A DNA stretch of 64,000 nucleotides from Vreelandella zhaodongensis (GCF_013415115.1 NZ_JACCDD010000007.1:1-64000); one strand, 5' to 3'. Positions 9,471-19,227 are shown, counted from the stretch's first letter. Notes: generated by a model from the letters alone, not told the origin. Translations and numbers: made by a program.

Positions 9471-9908
9471 ATGCCAGTAGCGGAAAAGAAATCGGAAGCG
9501 TCCAAATCCTTCACCCCGTATGAAGCGGCACCGGGTGAAGAGTATATGAACGAGAAGCAGCTAGCGCACTTCCGCCAGCTGCTTCTGGACTGGAAACAAG
9601 ACCTCATGGAAGAGGTGGATCGTACCGTACGCCACCTACAGGAAGACGCTAATAACTACGCTGACCCCGCCGACCGCGCCACCCAGGAGGAGGGCTTCAG
9701 CCTCGAGCTGCGCACACGGGATCGAGAGCGTAAATTGCTGAAAAAAATTAATGAAACCATCGAAAAAATCGATGACGACGACTACGGTTTTTGCGAAGCG
9801 TGTGGCGTCGAGATAGGCATCCGTCGCCTCGAGGCGCGCCCTACCGCCACGCTGTGCGTTGACTGCAAAACGCTGGCAGAACTGAAAGAGAAACAGCTCG
9901 GCGGCTAA
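9471..9908 (+). CDS. dksA: RNA polymerase-binding transcription factor DksA
   Basis: Binds the secondary channel of RNA polymerase and works with ppGpp in the stringent response. The 145-residue protein shows the coiled-coil tip motif DPADRA and the four-cysteine zinc finger CEACG...CVDC near the C-terminus. The internal ATG at 9471 is the conserved start; an upstream in-frame ATG at 9420 would add an unconserved tail. It starts the conserved Pseudomonas-like order dksA-gluQ-small ORF-cbrA-cbrB. A strong terminator follows at 9946, so it is largely its own transcription unit. Confidence 0.97.
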   Translation: MPVAEKKSEASKSFTPYEAAPGEEYMNEKQLAHFRQLLLDWKQDLMEEVDRTVRHLQEDANNYADPADRATQEEGFSLELRTRDRERKLLKKINETIEKIDDDDYGFCEACGVEIGIRRLEARPTATLCVDCKTLAELKEKQLGG

Positions 9909-9945
9909 TCGTTGGCGCTAGTGCGCTGTACGCAATGGCGACATC

Positions 9946-9971
9946 CGGGCACCCTTGAGGTGCCCGTTTTT
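9946..9971 (+). terminator. Rho-independent terminator after dksA
   Basis: Perfect 8-bp stem CGGGCACC (9946-9953) with GGTGCCCG (9959-9966), a five-base loop, then a run of five T. It is placed 37 bases after the dksA stop. Confidence 0.93.
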
Positions 9972-10048
9972 GTTTGCTATGTCACTGCATTAAGCCGCGC
10001 GACTTAACCAACTTTTCTTGCAACATTGACTCATCGTTACTGGTTGCC

Positions 10049-10948
10049 ATGACCCATACCCTTCGCTACCGAGGACGCTTTGCCCCCACCCCCTCAGGCC
10101 CGTTGCACCTTGGCTCACTGGTTGCCGCCTTGGGCAGCTTTGTCGATGCCCATGCCGCTGGTGGCCAATGGCTGGTGCGCATTGAAGATATCGACCCACC
10201 CCGCTGCCCTGAAGGCGCAGCCGATACGATTCTGCGCCAACTAGAAGCGTTTGGGCTTCACTGGGATGAAGAGATTCGCTGGCAGCATCACCGCCATGAG
10301 GCTTATCAGCAAGCCCTGGACCAATTAGCTGCCAAAGGGTTAGCGTATCCGTGTAGCTGTTCGCGCAAACAGTGGCAGGCATTTTCGGTCTACCCTGGCT
10401 GGTGCCGCGATGGGCTAAGTGATACCACAAAGCCGGTTGCCTGGCGGCTGCGCAGCGACTTGGCCAAGCGCCCCATTGACTGGCAAGACAGGCTTTTTGG
10501 GTTTCAGCAGTTCGACCCCGAGGTACTCGGCGATGTTGTCTTGAAACGCAAAGACAACCTCTGGGCCTACCAGCTTGCGGTGGTGGTCGATGATGCCGAG
10601 CAAGGCATTACCGACATCGTACGCGGCTTTGATTTACTGGATAACACGCCTTGGCAGTGCCAGTTACAAACAGCGCTTGACCTACCCACTCCCCGCTACC
10701 TGCACCTGCCACTGGTAGTCTCCAATGACGGACAAAAACTCTCCAAGCAAAACAAGGCACCCGCATTGAAGGAAAACGCTGACGGCATTCGTCACCAACT
10801 GTTTCAAGCACTGCAACTGCTTGACCTAGCGCCACCCGATGCACTTGCCCAAGAGCCGCCCGAAACACAGCTAAACTGGGCAATTGCACACTGGTCGGTT
10901 GAACACCTCGTCGCCACCTCCCACCGCACCTTTCAGCCAGAGCCTTAA
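10049..10948 (+). CDS. gluQ: Glutamyl-Q tRNA(Asp) synthetase
   Basis: GluRS-like enzyme that lacks the anticodon-binding domain and attaches glutamate to queuosine in tRNA-Asp. The sequence shows the HIGH-type motif APTPSGPLHLGSL near the N-terminus, the zinc-site region PCSCSRKQW with a further Cys in PGWCRDG, and the KMSKS-like QKLSKQNK. The 299-residue length fits the family. I chose the ATG that begins MTHTLRYRGRFAPTP; a longer frame starting at 9974 would run through the dksA terminator. Gene order after dksA is as in Pseudomonas. The next small ORF begins one base after its stop. Confidence 0.95.
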   Translation: MTHTLRYRGRFAPTPSGPLHLGSLVAALGSFVDAHAAGGQWLVRIEDIDPPRCPEGAADTILRQLEAFGLHWDEEIRWQHHRHEAYQQALDQLAAKGLAYPCSCSRKQWQAFSVYPGWCRDGLSDTTKPVAWRLRSDLAKRPIDWQDRLFGFQQFDPEVLGDVVLKRKDNLWAYQLAVVVDDAEQGITDIVRGFDLLDNTPWQCQLQTALDLPTPRYLHLPLVVSNDGQKLSKQNKAPALKENADGIRHQLFQALQLLDLAPPDALAQEPPETQLNWAIAHWSVEHLVATSHRTFQPEP

Positions 10949-10949
10949 T

Positions 10950-11126
10950 ATGTACGTTTATCGAATTATGCTGTTTCTGGTATTTGGGGGTTACCTGCTC
11001 TCGCCCCTGTTGATGAACGGCTGGGGCGACCCTAACGTTGCTTGGTATCGCCCATTTGCTATTTGGGGTGGCCTGATTGCCCTCACGCTTTGGCTTGAGC
11101 AGAAGAGGAAATTGGATGAGCGTTGA
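10950..11126 (+). CDS. Small membrane protein upstream of cbrA (CbrX-like)
   Basis: 58-residue protein with two hydrophobic stretches (about residues 4-20 and 31-46) separated by the loop LMNGWGDPNVAWYRP, and a charged tail EQKRKLDER. It begins one base after the gluQ stop and overlaps the start of the CbrA-type kinase by 11 bases, so translational coupling is likely. Pseudomonas has a small ORF called cbrX in the same place that I recall being coupled to cbrA; identity is inferred from position and size. Its function is not known. It could be a regulatory upstream ORF or a small partner of the kinase membrane domain. Confidence 0.75.
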   Translation: MYVYRIMLFLVFGGYLLSPLLMNGWGDPNVAWYRPFAIWGGLIALTLWLEQKRKLDER

Positions 11127-14061
11127 GCTTTTTGGGGTGCTCCTGCTAGGTTTGGGCTACCTAGCCTTATTGTTTGGCTGCGGCACGGCGGTAGAACGTG
11201 GCTGGGTGCCCGTACGCATAACACGCCACCCTATTGTGTACACCCTGGCACTGGGCGTCTATGCCAGCGCCTGGGCTATTTATGGAAGCATTGAACTCGC
11301 CGCCCAGGCAGGGTTTGGGTATTTAGCTTACTACCTTGGCGCAGCAGGTGCCTTTTTACTGGCACCGGTACTGCTCGTGCCTATTCAACGCATCACTCGC
11401 ACCTATCAGCTCTCCTCATTAGCGGATCTCTTTGCGTTTCGCTACCGCTCTCGCTGGGCCGGCACACTCGTCACGCTGATCAGCCTACTAGCCGTGATGC
11501 CGCTGCTCGGCATTCAAGTGCAAACCTTAAGCGATGCCATATATCTGCTCACTGGCAGCCGCTATAGCGCCGGTGTCGCTTTACTGTTTTGCGCCGTCAT
11601 TGCCGCCTGCGCGGTGCATTTTGGGGCACGCCACAACCACCGGTACCGACACGATACGCTGCTTAGCGTGATTGCCTTTGAGTCAATCATCAAACTGCTT
11701 GCCATGCTGGGGCTTGGTGCCATTGCTTTATGGTGGGTGTTTGACGGCCCCCAAGACCTACAGCGTTGGCTGGAGGGTCCTGGAGCTGTCGCCCAGGCTG
11801 CCACACCTAAGCTGGAAGCCCCTCAGTGGCGCACACTGCTACTGTTATTTTTTGCCGCCGCCTTCATGATGCCGCACCTGTTTCAAATTACCTTTGCTGA
11901 GAACCTCTCTCGCCACACCCTCCTTCAAGCCAGTTGGACGCTACCGCTTTTTTTATTGCTGATGGCACTGCCGGTACCGCTGATTTGGTGGGCTACCCAA
12001 TCAACCAACGATTCTATCCCTGTGGCCGCTTATGCTGCTTTTCTCATGTCGGAACATTGGTGGGTAGGTGCCCTGGCCTTCATCGGCGGGCTGGCAGCAG
12101 CAAGCGGCACAATGATGATGATCGCGTTAGCCCTCTCTGGCATGGTACTGAACCACGTGGTCTTGGTGGCCCATCCACCAGAAGCACGCAGCGACCTCTA
12201 CGGGTGGTTACTGTGGCTAAGGCGTGGCTTGGTGGTCGCTGTGGTTGCCAGCGGATGGCTATTTGCTGAAAGCGTTGGCCGCTACCATTCGCTGACAAGC
12301 CTAGGGCTCGCCGCGTTTGTCGGTATGGCGCAGTGCCTACCCGGCATGCTCGCACTACTCTACTGGCCAGGCGCGAACCGCAAGGGCATGGTGACAGGGC
12401 TAATAGGCGGCATCATCATCTGGCTGTGGGGATTGTGGTTACCCCTGCTGTTCGACATTACAATGCCCAGGTTACCGTTTATTCCGTTAATGCCCGCGGA
12501 TTCACCAACCTGGTACAACATCACACTGATTTCTCTCGCAGTGAATATTGTGCTGCTGATTGTGGTGTCACTGTTCACCCGACTTTCGGAAGGCGAACGA
12601 TCCGCTGCGGAAGCCTGTTCTGTCGATGCGGTTATCCGCTCAAAGCGTTTACCCCTGGAAGCCGCGACCGCTGGAGATTTTCCGGCGTATCTCGCCCAAG
12701 CACTTGGGGAGGAAGCCGCCAGCCGTGAAGTCGACCGAGCGCTGCAGGCCATGAACCTGACCCCACAAGAACGCCGCCCCTATGCACTGCGCCGTCTACG
12801 TGACCGCATTCAGGCTAATTTATCCGGTTTAATGGGGCCGTCCGTTGCACGGGATATTGTCGATCGTTACTTGCCCTACCGCCATGATGATGCGCCAGTC
12901 ACAGACGATATTCATTTTGTTGAAAGCCGCCTTGAAGCTTATCGCTCTCGGCTCACGGGGCTTGCACGTGAACTAGACGGATTACGGCGCCACCACCGAC
13001 AAACGCTTGCTTACTTACCGGTAGGCCTGTGTGTGTTAGGCGATGACGACGAACTATTAATGTGGAACCAAGCGCTATCACAGCTTTCGGGCATTAGTGG
13101 CGAAAGCGTGATTGGTTCGCGTCGTGACAGCCTGCCAGCCCCGTGGCCCGGTTTACTAGGTAGCGTACTGAATGCCACGCACACACCACTGTACAAACAA
13201 GCGGTATCGCTGCATGGCAAAGACTACTTTCTCACCCTTCACCAAGCAGTGCTAAGCGGCCATGACAGCCGAGGTGGTAGCGTAATTTTGGTGGAAGACC
13301 ACACTGAAATGAAGTGGCTAGAAGATGAGTTGGTACATGCCGCTCGCTTAGCTTCTATTGGCCAGCTCGCCGCAGGAGTTGCCCATGAAATCGGCAACCC
13401 GATTACAGGCATCTCATCACTGGCGCAAAACTTACGCTACGATACCGATGACCCAGCGCTGCTGGAAACGGCCGACCAGATTCAACAACTGACCCAGCGT
13501 GTCACCAAGATTGTTAACTCACTGGTCGGCTTTGCCCATGGCGGCCGACAGACCCTGCCACTGCCAACGTCACCGGCCGCACTTAAGACGATTAGCGAAG
13601 ACGCCTTACACTTGATCCATTTAGCGCGTTCGGGGGAGGATGTAAGCTTTACCAATGACTGTCCGGATGACATCGTAGTGCTTGGCGACGCTCAGCGATT
13701 AACCCAAGTCATGGTCAACTTACTGAGCAACGCCAAAGATGCCTGTGACGCTCAGGGCACGGTTCAGATTGAGGCAGGCAAGCAAGCAAGCCACGCTTGG
13801 TGGCGAGTTATCGATGATGGTCACGGCATTGATCCAAGCGTGAAACACCGTCTTTTCGAGCCGTTCACCACGACTAAGCCCGCGGGTCAAGGAACGGGGC
13901 TTGGGCTCTCGTTGGCCTACCAAATTATCAATGAGCACCACGGCAAGATAGAGGTTGCGTCACCGCCTCCAGGAAAGCCTCGCGGCACTGCCATTACGCT
14001 TTGGCTACCGCTTTACCAACAGGATGATCACCTACCTCATGCCCAGGATACTGATTGTTGA
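11116..14061 (+). CDS. cbrA: CbrA-type sensor histidine kinase with SLC5 transporter-like domain
   Basis: Large inner-membrane sensor kinase of 981 residues, almost the same size as Pseudomonas CbrA. Residues 1 to about 485 form some 13 membrane segments of the sodium/solute symporter (SLC5) fold. A cytoplasmic STAC-like linker, a PAS domain (about 625-740), a DHp domain with the phospho-His in [12 protein letters not shown], and a HATPase domain with [18 protein letters not shown] and [10 protein letters not shown] follow. With CbrB it should control use of carbon and nitrogen sources; CbrA of some Pseudomonas also transports histidine. The start at 11116 follows AGAGGAA and overlaps the small upstream gene. 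Confidence 0.92.
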   Translation: MSVELFGVLLLGLGYLALLFGCGTAVERGWVPVRITRHPIVYTLALGVYASAWAIYGSIELAAQAGFGYLAYYLGAAGAFLLAPVLLVPIQRITRTYQLSSLADLFAFRYRSRWAGTLVTLISLLAVMPLLGIQVQTLSDAIYLLTGSRYSAGVALLFCAVIAACAVHFGARHNHRYRHDTLLSVIAFESIIKLLAMLGLGAIALWWVFDGPQDLQRWLEGPGAVAQAATPKLEAPQWRTLLLLFFAAAFMMPHLFQITFAENLSRHTLLQASWTLPLFLLLMALPVPLIWWATQSTNDSIPVAAYAAFLMSEHWWVGALAFIGGLAAASGTMMMIALALSGMVLNHVVLVAHPPEARSDLYGWLLWLRRGLVVAVVASGWLFAESVGRYHSLTSLGLAAFVGMAQCLPGMLALLYWPGANRKGMVTGLIGGIIIWLWGLWLPLLFDITMPRLPFIPLMPADSPTWYNITLISLAVNIVLLIVVSLFTRLSEGERSAAEACSVDAVIRSKRLPLEAATAGDFPAYLAQALGEEAASREVDRALQAMNLTPQERRPYALRRLRDRIQANLSGLMGPSVARDIVDRYLPYRHDDAPVTDDIHFVESRLEAYRSRLTGLARELDGLRRHHRQTLAYLPVGLCVLGDDDELLMWNQALSQLSGISGESVIGSRRDSLPAPWPGLLGSVLNATHTPLYKQAVSLHGKDYFLTLHQAVLSGHDSRGGSVILVEDHTEMKWLEDELVHAARLASIGQLAAGVAHEIGNPITGISSLAQNLRYDTDDPALLETADQIQQLTQRVTKIVNSLVGFAHGGRQTLPLPTSPAALKTISEDALHLIHLARSGEDVSFTNDCPDDIVVLGDAQRLTQVMVNLLSNAKDACDAQGTVQIEAGKQASHAWWRVIDDGHGIDPSVKHRLFEPFTTTKPAGQGTGLGLSLAYQIINEHHGKIEVASPPPGKPRGTAITLWLPLYQQDDHLPHAQDTDC

Positions 14062-15424
14062 AGATGAAGCGATTATTCGCAGCGCTTTAAAGCGTTTACT
14101 CGAACGTCACAACTACACGGTAAGTGAAGCGGCCAGCGCAGAGGAGGCGCGCGCGCTGACCCCTAGCGAGTTTGATCTAGTGATTAGCGACCTGCGATTG
14201 CCTGGCGATCCTGGCACTGCCCTAATTGAGGCCGCAGCCCCCGCGCCCGTGCTGATTATGACGAGCTATGCCAGCATGCGCTCGGCCGTCGACGCGCTTA
14301 AGCAAGGGGCTGTGGACTATGTCGCCAAGCCATTTGATCACACTGAGCTTTTAGAAACCGTCGAGCGCATCCTGCACAAACAGTCGATGCAGCAAGGCAC
14401 ACCGCCGGACATCACCGATGAGGGGGGTGGACGCCAAACCATGATCGGCGACTGCACCGCCATGCAACAGGTTTATACCCGCATTCGCAAAACAGCACCG
14501 GCCGACGTTACCGTTCTGATTCAAGGAGAGTCCGGCACAGGTAAAGAGCTCGTCGCCCGAGCCATTCATCAGCAAAGCAAGCGCGCAAAAGCACCTCTGA
14601 TTTGTGTGAACTGCGCGGCAATACCGGAAACGCTGATTGAATCAGAACTTTTCGGCCACGAAAAAGGCGCGTTTACCGGCGCTAGCGCTGCTCGAACAGG
14701 GTTAGTCGAAGCAGCCGACGGTGGCACTCTGTTTCTAGATGAAATTGGCGAATTACCCTTGGATGCCCAGGCGCGGCTACTACGCGTGCTACAGGAAGGC
14801 GAAATCCGCAAAATTGGTTCCGTCGAAACACGTCATGTGGACGTCCGGCTCATCGCCGCCACCCATAGGGACTTGCGCGCACTGTCAAAAAGCGGGGAGT
14901 TCCGATTAGACCTCTACTATCGTCTCAACGTTATGCAGATTGAACTGCCACCGCTGCGCGACCGTGAAGAAGACGTATTGAAAATAGCCGACATCCTGCT
15001 AGATAAAGCCTGCAAACGCCATGACCGCCAAGGACTTCGCTTGTCACGAGCCTCCCGCCAAGATCTACGCGACTATCCATGGCCAGGTAACGTGCGGGAG
15101 CTTGAGAATGCCCTTGAGAGAGGTGTGATTCTCGCCGAAGGACATTTGATTCACCCAGATGACCTAGGCCTTGGCCCTGTTACCAACCGGCCCCACACTC
15201 CGGCAGGTAACAGCACCGTGTTAGCCAATGAAGCGTCAGCACCAACAGGAGATGACGACGACCTTTCTCTTGAAGATTATTTCCAGCATTTTGTGTTAGA
15301 GCACCAAGACCAAATGAGTGAAACAGAACTGGCTCAAAAGCTGGGAATCAGCCGCAAAAACCTGTGGGAACGCCGCCAACGCCTGGGAATTCCTCGCAAA
15401 AAAACGGCCCGCCGCCCAGGCTAG
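14039..15424 (+). CDS. cbrB: CbrB-type NtrC-family sigma54-dependent response regulator
   Basis: Response regulator of 461 residues in three parts. The receiver has the phospho-acceptor Asp in VISDLRLPG, the Lys in VAKPFD and the N-terminal acidic pair in VEDE. The AAA+ domain has Walker A GESGTGKE, the sigma54-contact motif GAFTGA and Walker [11 protein letters not shown]. The C-terminal Fis-type HTH is [20 protein letters not shown]. It overlaps the kinase gene by 23 bases; an ATG at 14024 is an alternative start. A near-perfect sigma54 promoter lies 240 bases downstream in front of a CrcZ-like RNA, the known main target of CbrB in Pseudomonas. Confidence 0.92.
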   Translation: MPRILIVEDEAIIRSALKRLLERHNYTVSEAASAEEARALTPSEFDLVISDLRLPGDPGTALIEAAAPAPVLIMTSYASMRSAVDALKQGAVDYVAKPFDHTELLETVERILHKQSMQQGTPPDITDEGGGRQTMIGDCTAMQQVYTRIRKTAPADVTVLIQGESGTGKELVARAIHQQSKRAKAPLICVNCAAIPETLIESELFGHEKGAFTGASAARTGLVEAADGGTLFLDEIGELPLDAQARLLRVLQEGEIRKIGSVETRHVDVRLIAATHRDLRALSKSGEFRLDLYYRLNVMQIELPPLRDREEDVLKIADILLDKACKRHDRQGLRLSRASRQDLRDYPWPGNVRELENALERGVILAEGHLIHPDDLGLGPVTNRPHTPAGNSTVLANEASAPTGDDDDLSLEDYFQHFVLEHQDQMSETELAQKLGISRKNLWERRQRLGIPRKKTARRPG

Positions 15425-15665
15425 GCGGTAGCGCTACTAGCAGCACAATCTATTTATACACACATTGATAGCAGCGCCTACGACCAACGTCTAATATATT
15501 GATTTACATAATAAATATTCAAAAAACGTCACCCAGGCACTGTTACCTTCCCACACAAATCCTCTTAAAAACCGGCCAAAAACGGGTAACACTTTTTATT
15601 GACGTTAGTTCCAACACCTATCTCAAAAATCACAACCCACTGAAATTAATAAATTATTAAATGGG
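15425..15665. other. Non-coding region upstream of the sRNA promoter
   Basis: The 241 bases after cbrB are A/T-rich and carry no supported gene. Two inverted half-sites, TGTTAC (15541-15546) and GTAACA (15586-15591), may be activator sites. An A/T-rich stretch at about 15643-15660 next to the sigma54 promoter could aid DNA bending. I see no convincing terminator for cbrAB here. Confidence 0.6.
15541..15591 (+). promoter_or_regulatory. Candidate CbrB upstream activating half-sites
   Basis: TGTTAC at 15541-15546 and its inverted partner GTAACA at 15586-15591 lie about 150 and 105 bases upstream of the predicted sRNA start, a usual distance for NtrC-type enhancers. Inverted TGTTAC/GTAACA half-sites are, as I recall, the CbrB recognition pattern described in Pseudomonas, though with a shorter spacer than the 39 bases here. 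These could be halves of two degenerate sites. Confidence 0.4.
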
Positions 15666-15681
15666 TGGCACGGCAGGTGCA
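15666..15681 (+). promoter_or_regulatory. Sigma54 promoter for CrcZ-like sRNA
   Basis: TGGCACGGCAGGTGCA matches the sigma54 consensus TGGCACG-N4-TTGCA with one mismatch. The invariant GG (-24) and GC (-12) are separated by exactly 10 bases. Predicted transcription start is at about 15691. It lies immediately downstream of a gene for a sigma54 activator with an intact GAFTGA motif. Confidence 0.82.
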
Positions 15682-15690
15682 CTATATCTT

Positions 15691-16155
15691 GGTAAGAAGA
15701 ATAAACTGGGCAGCGCGGAAGTCACCAACAAAAACAATATGACACCGCCCCGAACTGAGCCAAAACAAAAACAACACGGCCAGGCAGAGATCATAGTACT
15801 AACAAGAACAATAGGCTTGAGTCTCACACCTTGCTAGCGCAAAGCAGAATAAGCGCAGCGAACAATAACAACAGACAGCAAGAGCCCAAAAAGGACGCGA
15901 CGTACACAAAGAATCTGCTTCCAAATAAAAATAATAGCAGCATATGTGTACACCCCGGATTCAATAACAACTCGCCGGGAGAAAAAGTTCGCGGTTGGAT
16001 TATTGTTTTGAATACGAGGCGGTCGGAATCAGACTGGTTCTCACGCCTACCGACTGCGGTGCGTATTCAGGGCGATGTGCCATCATGAATAAAAACAGCA
16101 GCATGGACGCTGATTGTCTGCTTTATAGGGGAGGCTAATTTAGCCTCCCCTTTCT
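15691..16155 (+). ncRNA. crcZ: CrcZ-like Hfq-sequestering small RNA (predicted)
   Basis: A stretch of about 460 bases between cbrB and pcnB, the same locus as crcZ in Pseudomonas. It begins at a sigma54 promoter and ends at a strong hairpin. It carries seven A-rich AANAANAA-type motifs: 15727-15738, 15762-15775, 15801-15813, 15861-15873, 15923-15936, 15963-15971 and 16088-16095. The motif at 15963 sits in the loop of a CCCGG/CCGGG hairpin (15954-15958 with 15975-15979), as expected for a protein-binding display. In Pseudomonas such RNAs titrate Hfq/Crc and relieve catabolite repression. An 85-codon frame at 15831-16088 is low-complexity and not supported as a gene. Identity is inferred from position, promoter and motifs; primary sequence was not compared. 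Confidence 0.72.
16128..16153 (+). terminator. Terminator of CrcZ-like sRNA
   Basis: Ten-base-pair perfect stem GGGGAGGCTA (16128-16137) with TAGCCTCCCC (16141-16150), a three-base loop and a short T tail. It lies about 157 bases before the pcnB start. Confidence 0.85.
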
Positions 16156-16309
16156 GCGTCTAAAGCAGTCGATTCTTACAAACCCGCTCTAGGTGCTTTG
16201 CAAGCTTGAAGGGGTCGGCTACACTCAGCGACTTACCGCCACCTTGCGGTTATTTTTTCGCTACGTTTTTCGATTCTGTTTTCGATACCCTGCGAGTCGA
16301 TATCGCCGC

Positions 16310-17695
16310 ATGTTTAAAGGATTTACCCGTTTATTACACAGCCCGGGAGAGCACTTGAAATCCCTGCTCGATTCCTCAGAGAGCACCACCAATGCTCTAT
16401 GCCCCCGTATTATTCCGCGCTCCGAGCATCCTGTTTCTCGTCAGCAGATCAGTGAGGCCGCTTTAAAGGTACTCTATCGCCTGAATGGCGCTGGGTTTGA
16501 TGCCTACTTAGTCGGCGGCTGCATTCGTGATGCATTACTGGGCAAAATGCCCAAAGATTTTGACGTCGCCACGAATGCTACGCCGGAACAAGTACGGGAT
16601 CTTTTTCGCAATTCACGGCTCATTGGTCGGCGCTTTCGCATTGTGCATGTGCGCTTTGGCCGCGAAGTCATTGAAGTCACCACCTTCCGTGGCAAGCCCC
16701 AGGACGAGCACGGCGATCACATCGCTCAGCAGTCTGATGACGGCCTGCTGTTGCGTGATAATGTGTGGGGCAACATCGAAGAAGACGCCTTACGCCGTGA
16801 CTTCACCGTAAATGCGCTGTACTACAACATCGCTGACTTTACGATTCACGACTTTGCTAACGGCGCACAGGACATTAAGTCGCGTACGCTGCGCCTCATT
16901 GGCGACCCAGTTACCCGTTATCGGGAAGATCCAGTGCGCATGTTGCGTGCCGTGCGTTTTGCAGCCAAGCTTGGTTTCACCATCGAGCCAGCGACTGAAG
17001 AGCCAATGTATGATCTGGCGCCGCTATTACTGCAAATTCCTCCCGCCCGCTTGTTTGATGAAGTACTCAAACTGTTTATGTCGGGACATGGTCTTATTAC
17101 CTTCCGTCTGCTAAGCCATTACAACTTATTTGGCATGCTATTCCCTGAAGCAGAAGAAGCGATGGCAGATGCCGCCTGGGCTGAAGACCTGATTGAGCAA
17201 GCACTCGCCAACACCGACAAGCGCATTGCGGAAGATCGTCCGGTGACGCCCGCTTTCCTCCTCGCCGCCTTCTTATGGGCACCGGTAGCGCATCGTCAAG
17301 CAGAGCTTGAGAAAGATGGTATGCCTGCGATTCCCGCGCTACAGACCGCCGCACAGCAGGTCGTAACACGCCAGTTGCAGCATATTTCAATTCCCAAACG
17401 CTTTGGCATGCCGATGCGTGATATCTGGGAGCTGCAAGCTCGCCTCCCCTTGCGTCGAGGCAAACGGGCATTTCAAACCCGCGAGCATCCGCGCTTTCGC
17501 GCCGCTTATGACCTTCTGCTACTACGCGAACAGGCAGGTGAAATTCCACGCGGCCTAGGCGATTGGTGGGATGCTTTCCAGCAGGGTGACGAACATGAGC
17601 AGCGACGCCTGTTACAAAAGGTAGGCAGCGATCCAGCCAGCCAAGGCGACCGCCGTCGCAAAAAGCGCCGCAAACCACGCAAAACAGAGCAGTAA
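16310..17695 (+). CDS. pcnB: Poly(A) polymerase I
   Basis: Adds 3' poly(A) tails that promote RNA decay. The 461-residue protein has the nucleotidyltransferase signature LVGGCIRDALLGKMPKDFDV with its catalytic DFD, the following RRDFTVNALYYN segment and RYREDPVRMLRAVRFAAKLG of the neck region. A basic tail RRRKKRRKPRK ends the protein, as in gammaproteobacterial PcnB. The start MFKGFTRLL matches the family; an in-frame extension to 16193 lacks homology. Synteny cbrB-sRNA-pcnB-folK-panB follows Pseudomonas. folK begins 15 bases later. Confidence 0.95.
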   Translation: MFKGFTRLLHSPGEHLKSLLDSSESTTNALCPRIIPRSEHPVSRQQISEAALKVLYRLNGAGFDAYLVGGCIRDALLGKMPKDFDVATNATPEQVRDLFRNSRLIGRRFRIVHVRFGREVIEVTTFRGKPQDEHGDHIAQQSDDGLLLRDNVWGNIEEDALRRDFTVNALYYNIADFTIHDFANGAQDIKSRTLRLIGDPVTRYREDPVRMLRAVRFAAKLGFTIEPATEEPMYDLAPLLLQIPPARLFDEVLKLFMSGHGLITFRLLSHYNLFGMLFPEAEEAMADAAWAEDLIEQALANTDKRIAEDRPVTPAFLLAAFLWAPVAHRQAELEKDGMPAIPALQTAAQQVVTRQLQHISIPKRFGMPMRDIWELQARLPLRRGKRAFQTREHPRFRAAYDLLLLREQAGEIPRGLGDWWDAFQQGDEHEQRRLLQKVGSDPASQGDRRRKKRRKPRKTEQ

Positions 17696-17710
17696 TCAGT
17701 GAGCGATGCG

Positions 17711-18232
17711 ATGACACTTGCTTACATCGGGCTAGGCAGCAATTTGGACGATCCTATTAGCCAGATACGCCACGCGCTGAGCGAGCTTGGCGAGCTGCCG
17801 CTTTGTCAGTTGGTAGCAACGTCATCCTTGTACACAACAAGACCTGTAGGGCCGCAAGATCAGCCCGACTTTATTAATGCGGTGGCCGCCCTCGAGACCA
17901 AGCTCTCACCGCTTGCACTGCTTGACCAACTTCAAGCACTAGAGCAGCGACACCGCCGTCGGCGACTGCAACACTGGGGGCCGCGCACGCTGGATTTAGA
18001 CCTTCTGCTTTACGATCAAGAGATGATTAAGCGCCCTAGACTGCAGGTTCCGCACCCTTACATGCACGAACGCGCCTTTGTACTCGTTCCCCTTGAGGAA
18101 CTGGTGTCTACTGCAAAACACAAGCCAATTATGCTTCACCATCAACCACTTACCTATTGGCTCACGCACCTGGATCAACATGAGATACAGCGATTAGACG
18201 ACGCAGATGTTTCCACCAGTGCTACCGTCTGA
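17711..18232 (+). CDS. folK: HPPK, 6-hydroxymethyl-dihydropterin pyrophosphokinase
   Basis: Transfers pyrophosphate from ATP to 6-hydroxymethyl-dihydropterin in folate synthesis. Motifs present: AYIGLGSNL at the start, RPVGPQDQPDFINAV in the substrate loop, and RRRLQHWGPRTLDLDLLLY containing the two metal-binding aspartates. It has 173 residues from the ATG at 17711, which aligns with the family start; a GTG four codons upstream (17699) is possible, and neither has a strong ribosome site. It follows pcnB by 15 bases. The other folate enzyme in the window is folP at 35066. Confidence 0.94.
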   Translation: MTLAYIGLGSNLDDPISQIRHALSELGELPLCQLVATSSLYTTRPVGPQDQPDFINAVAALETKLSPLALLDQLQALEQRHRRRRLQHWGPRTLDLDLLLYDQEMIKRPRLQVPHPYMHERAFVLVPLEELVSTAKHKPIMLHHQPLTYWLTHLDQHEIQRLDDADVSTSATV

Positions 18233-18366
18233 CACAAATCTCGACACCACGCCCTCATTCAGGTAACAATTGCCGGTTACGCCACTTAGCGCAAGCAAGG
18301 ATGCAGCGTTAACAATGGCCGGCTGCCTATGTTGCATCGGCCCCACGTAGAAAATGAGAGCACGCC

Positions 18367-19158
18367 ATGAAAACCGTCACCCTGAGCACTCTGCAGGCGT
18401 ATAAACGCGCCGGCGAAACGTTCAGCTGTCTGACCGCTTACGACGCATCCTTTGCCCATGCTGCCAGCGATGCTGGCATTGATGTTCTGTTAGTAGGCGA
18501 TTCCTTAGGCATGGTCTTACAAGGCCATAGCAGCACGCTTCCTGTGACCATTGATGACATTTGCTATCACACACGCTGCGCGGCACGTGGTAAAAGCCAT
18601 AGCCTGCTAATGGTGGACTTGCCGTTTATGAGCAACGCCACCACGGAGCGCATGCTAGAGGACTCTGCCGCATTAATGCGCGCTGGAGCAGAGCTAGTAA
18701 AAGTTGAAGGCGAAGCGTGGATGGCTGACGGCATTCGAGAACTGACTCGCCGCGGCGTTCCGGTATGCGCACACTTGGGGCTAACACCGCAAACCGTTTA
18801 CCAGATAGGCGGCTATAAAGTTCAGGGCCGTGAAGCAGCGCAGGCGGAGCAAATTATTAACGATGCCAAAGTGCTCGTTGAAGCAGGTGCCTCAGTGATT
18901 CTGCTTGAGTGCGTACCGGCAAGCCTTGGAAAGGCGGTTACTGACGCCTTAGACGTGCCAGTCATCGGCATTGGCGCTGGCCCTGATACTGATGGCCAAA
19001 TCCTAGTGATGCATGACGTATTGGGCGTCACCCATGGCCGTACACCGCGCTTCGTCAAAAACTTCATGGCTGACGCTGACAGTATCCAGAGCGCCTTTGA
19101 GCACTATCATACGGCAGTCAAAACCCGCGCATTCCCTGCCCCTGAGCACTGCTTTTAA
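18367..19158 (+). CDS. panB: Ketopantoate hydroxymethyltransferase
   Basis: Makes ketopantoate from 2-oxoisovalerate and methylene-THF, the first committed step to pantothenate. It is a TIM-barrel enzyme of 263 residues with LTAYDASFA and the metal-binding VGDSLGMVLQGH motif, VKVEGE, AHLGLTPQT and IGIGAGPDTDGQILV. It starts the panB-panC-panD operon: panC follows within 70 bases and panD within 27. Upstream lies a 134-base gap after folK in which I see no clear promoter. Complete and typical. Confidence 0.97.
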   Translation: MKTVTLSTLQAYKRAGETFSCLTAYDASFAHAASDAGIDVLLVGDSLGMVLQGHSSTLPVTIDDICYHTRCAARGKSHSLLMVDLPFMSNATTERMLEDSAALMRAGAELVKVEGEAWMADGIRELTRRGVPVCAHLGLTPQTVYQIGGYKVQGREAAQAEQIINDAKVLVEAGASVILLECVPASLGKAVTDALDVPVIGIGAGPDTDGQILVMHDVLGVTHGRTPRFVKNFMADADSIQSAFEHYHTAVKTRAFPAPEHCF

Positions 19159-19227
19159 GCATGGCTTTCAAATTCAAAGCACTGTTTAAAGGTTAATGTA
19201 ACGTCTGTGAGCAATAAAGAACCCTCT

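Noticed and set aside
15831..16088. 85-codon frame between cbrB and pcnB
   Set aside because: Low-complexity Asn/Ser/Lys-rich translation produced by A-rich motifs; the region is better explained as an sRNA.
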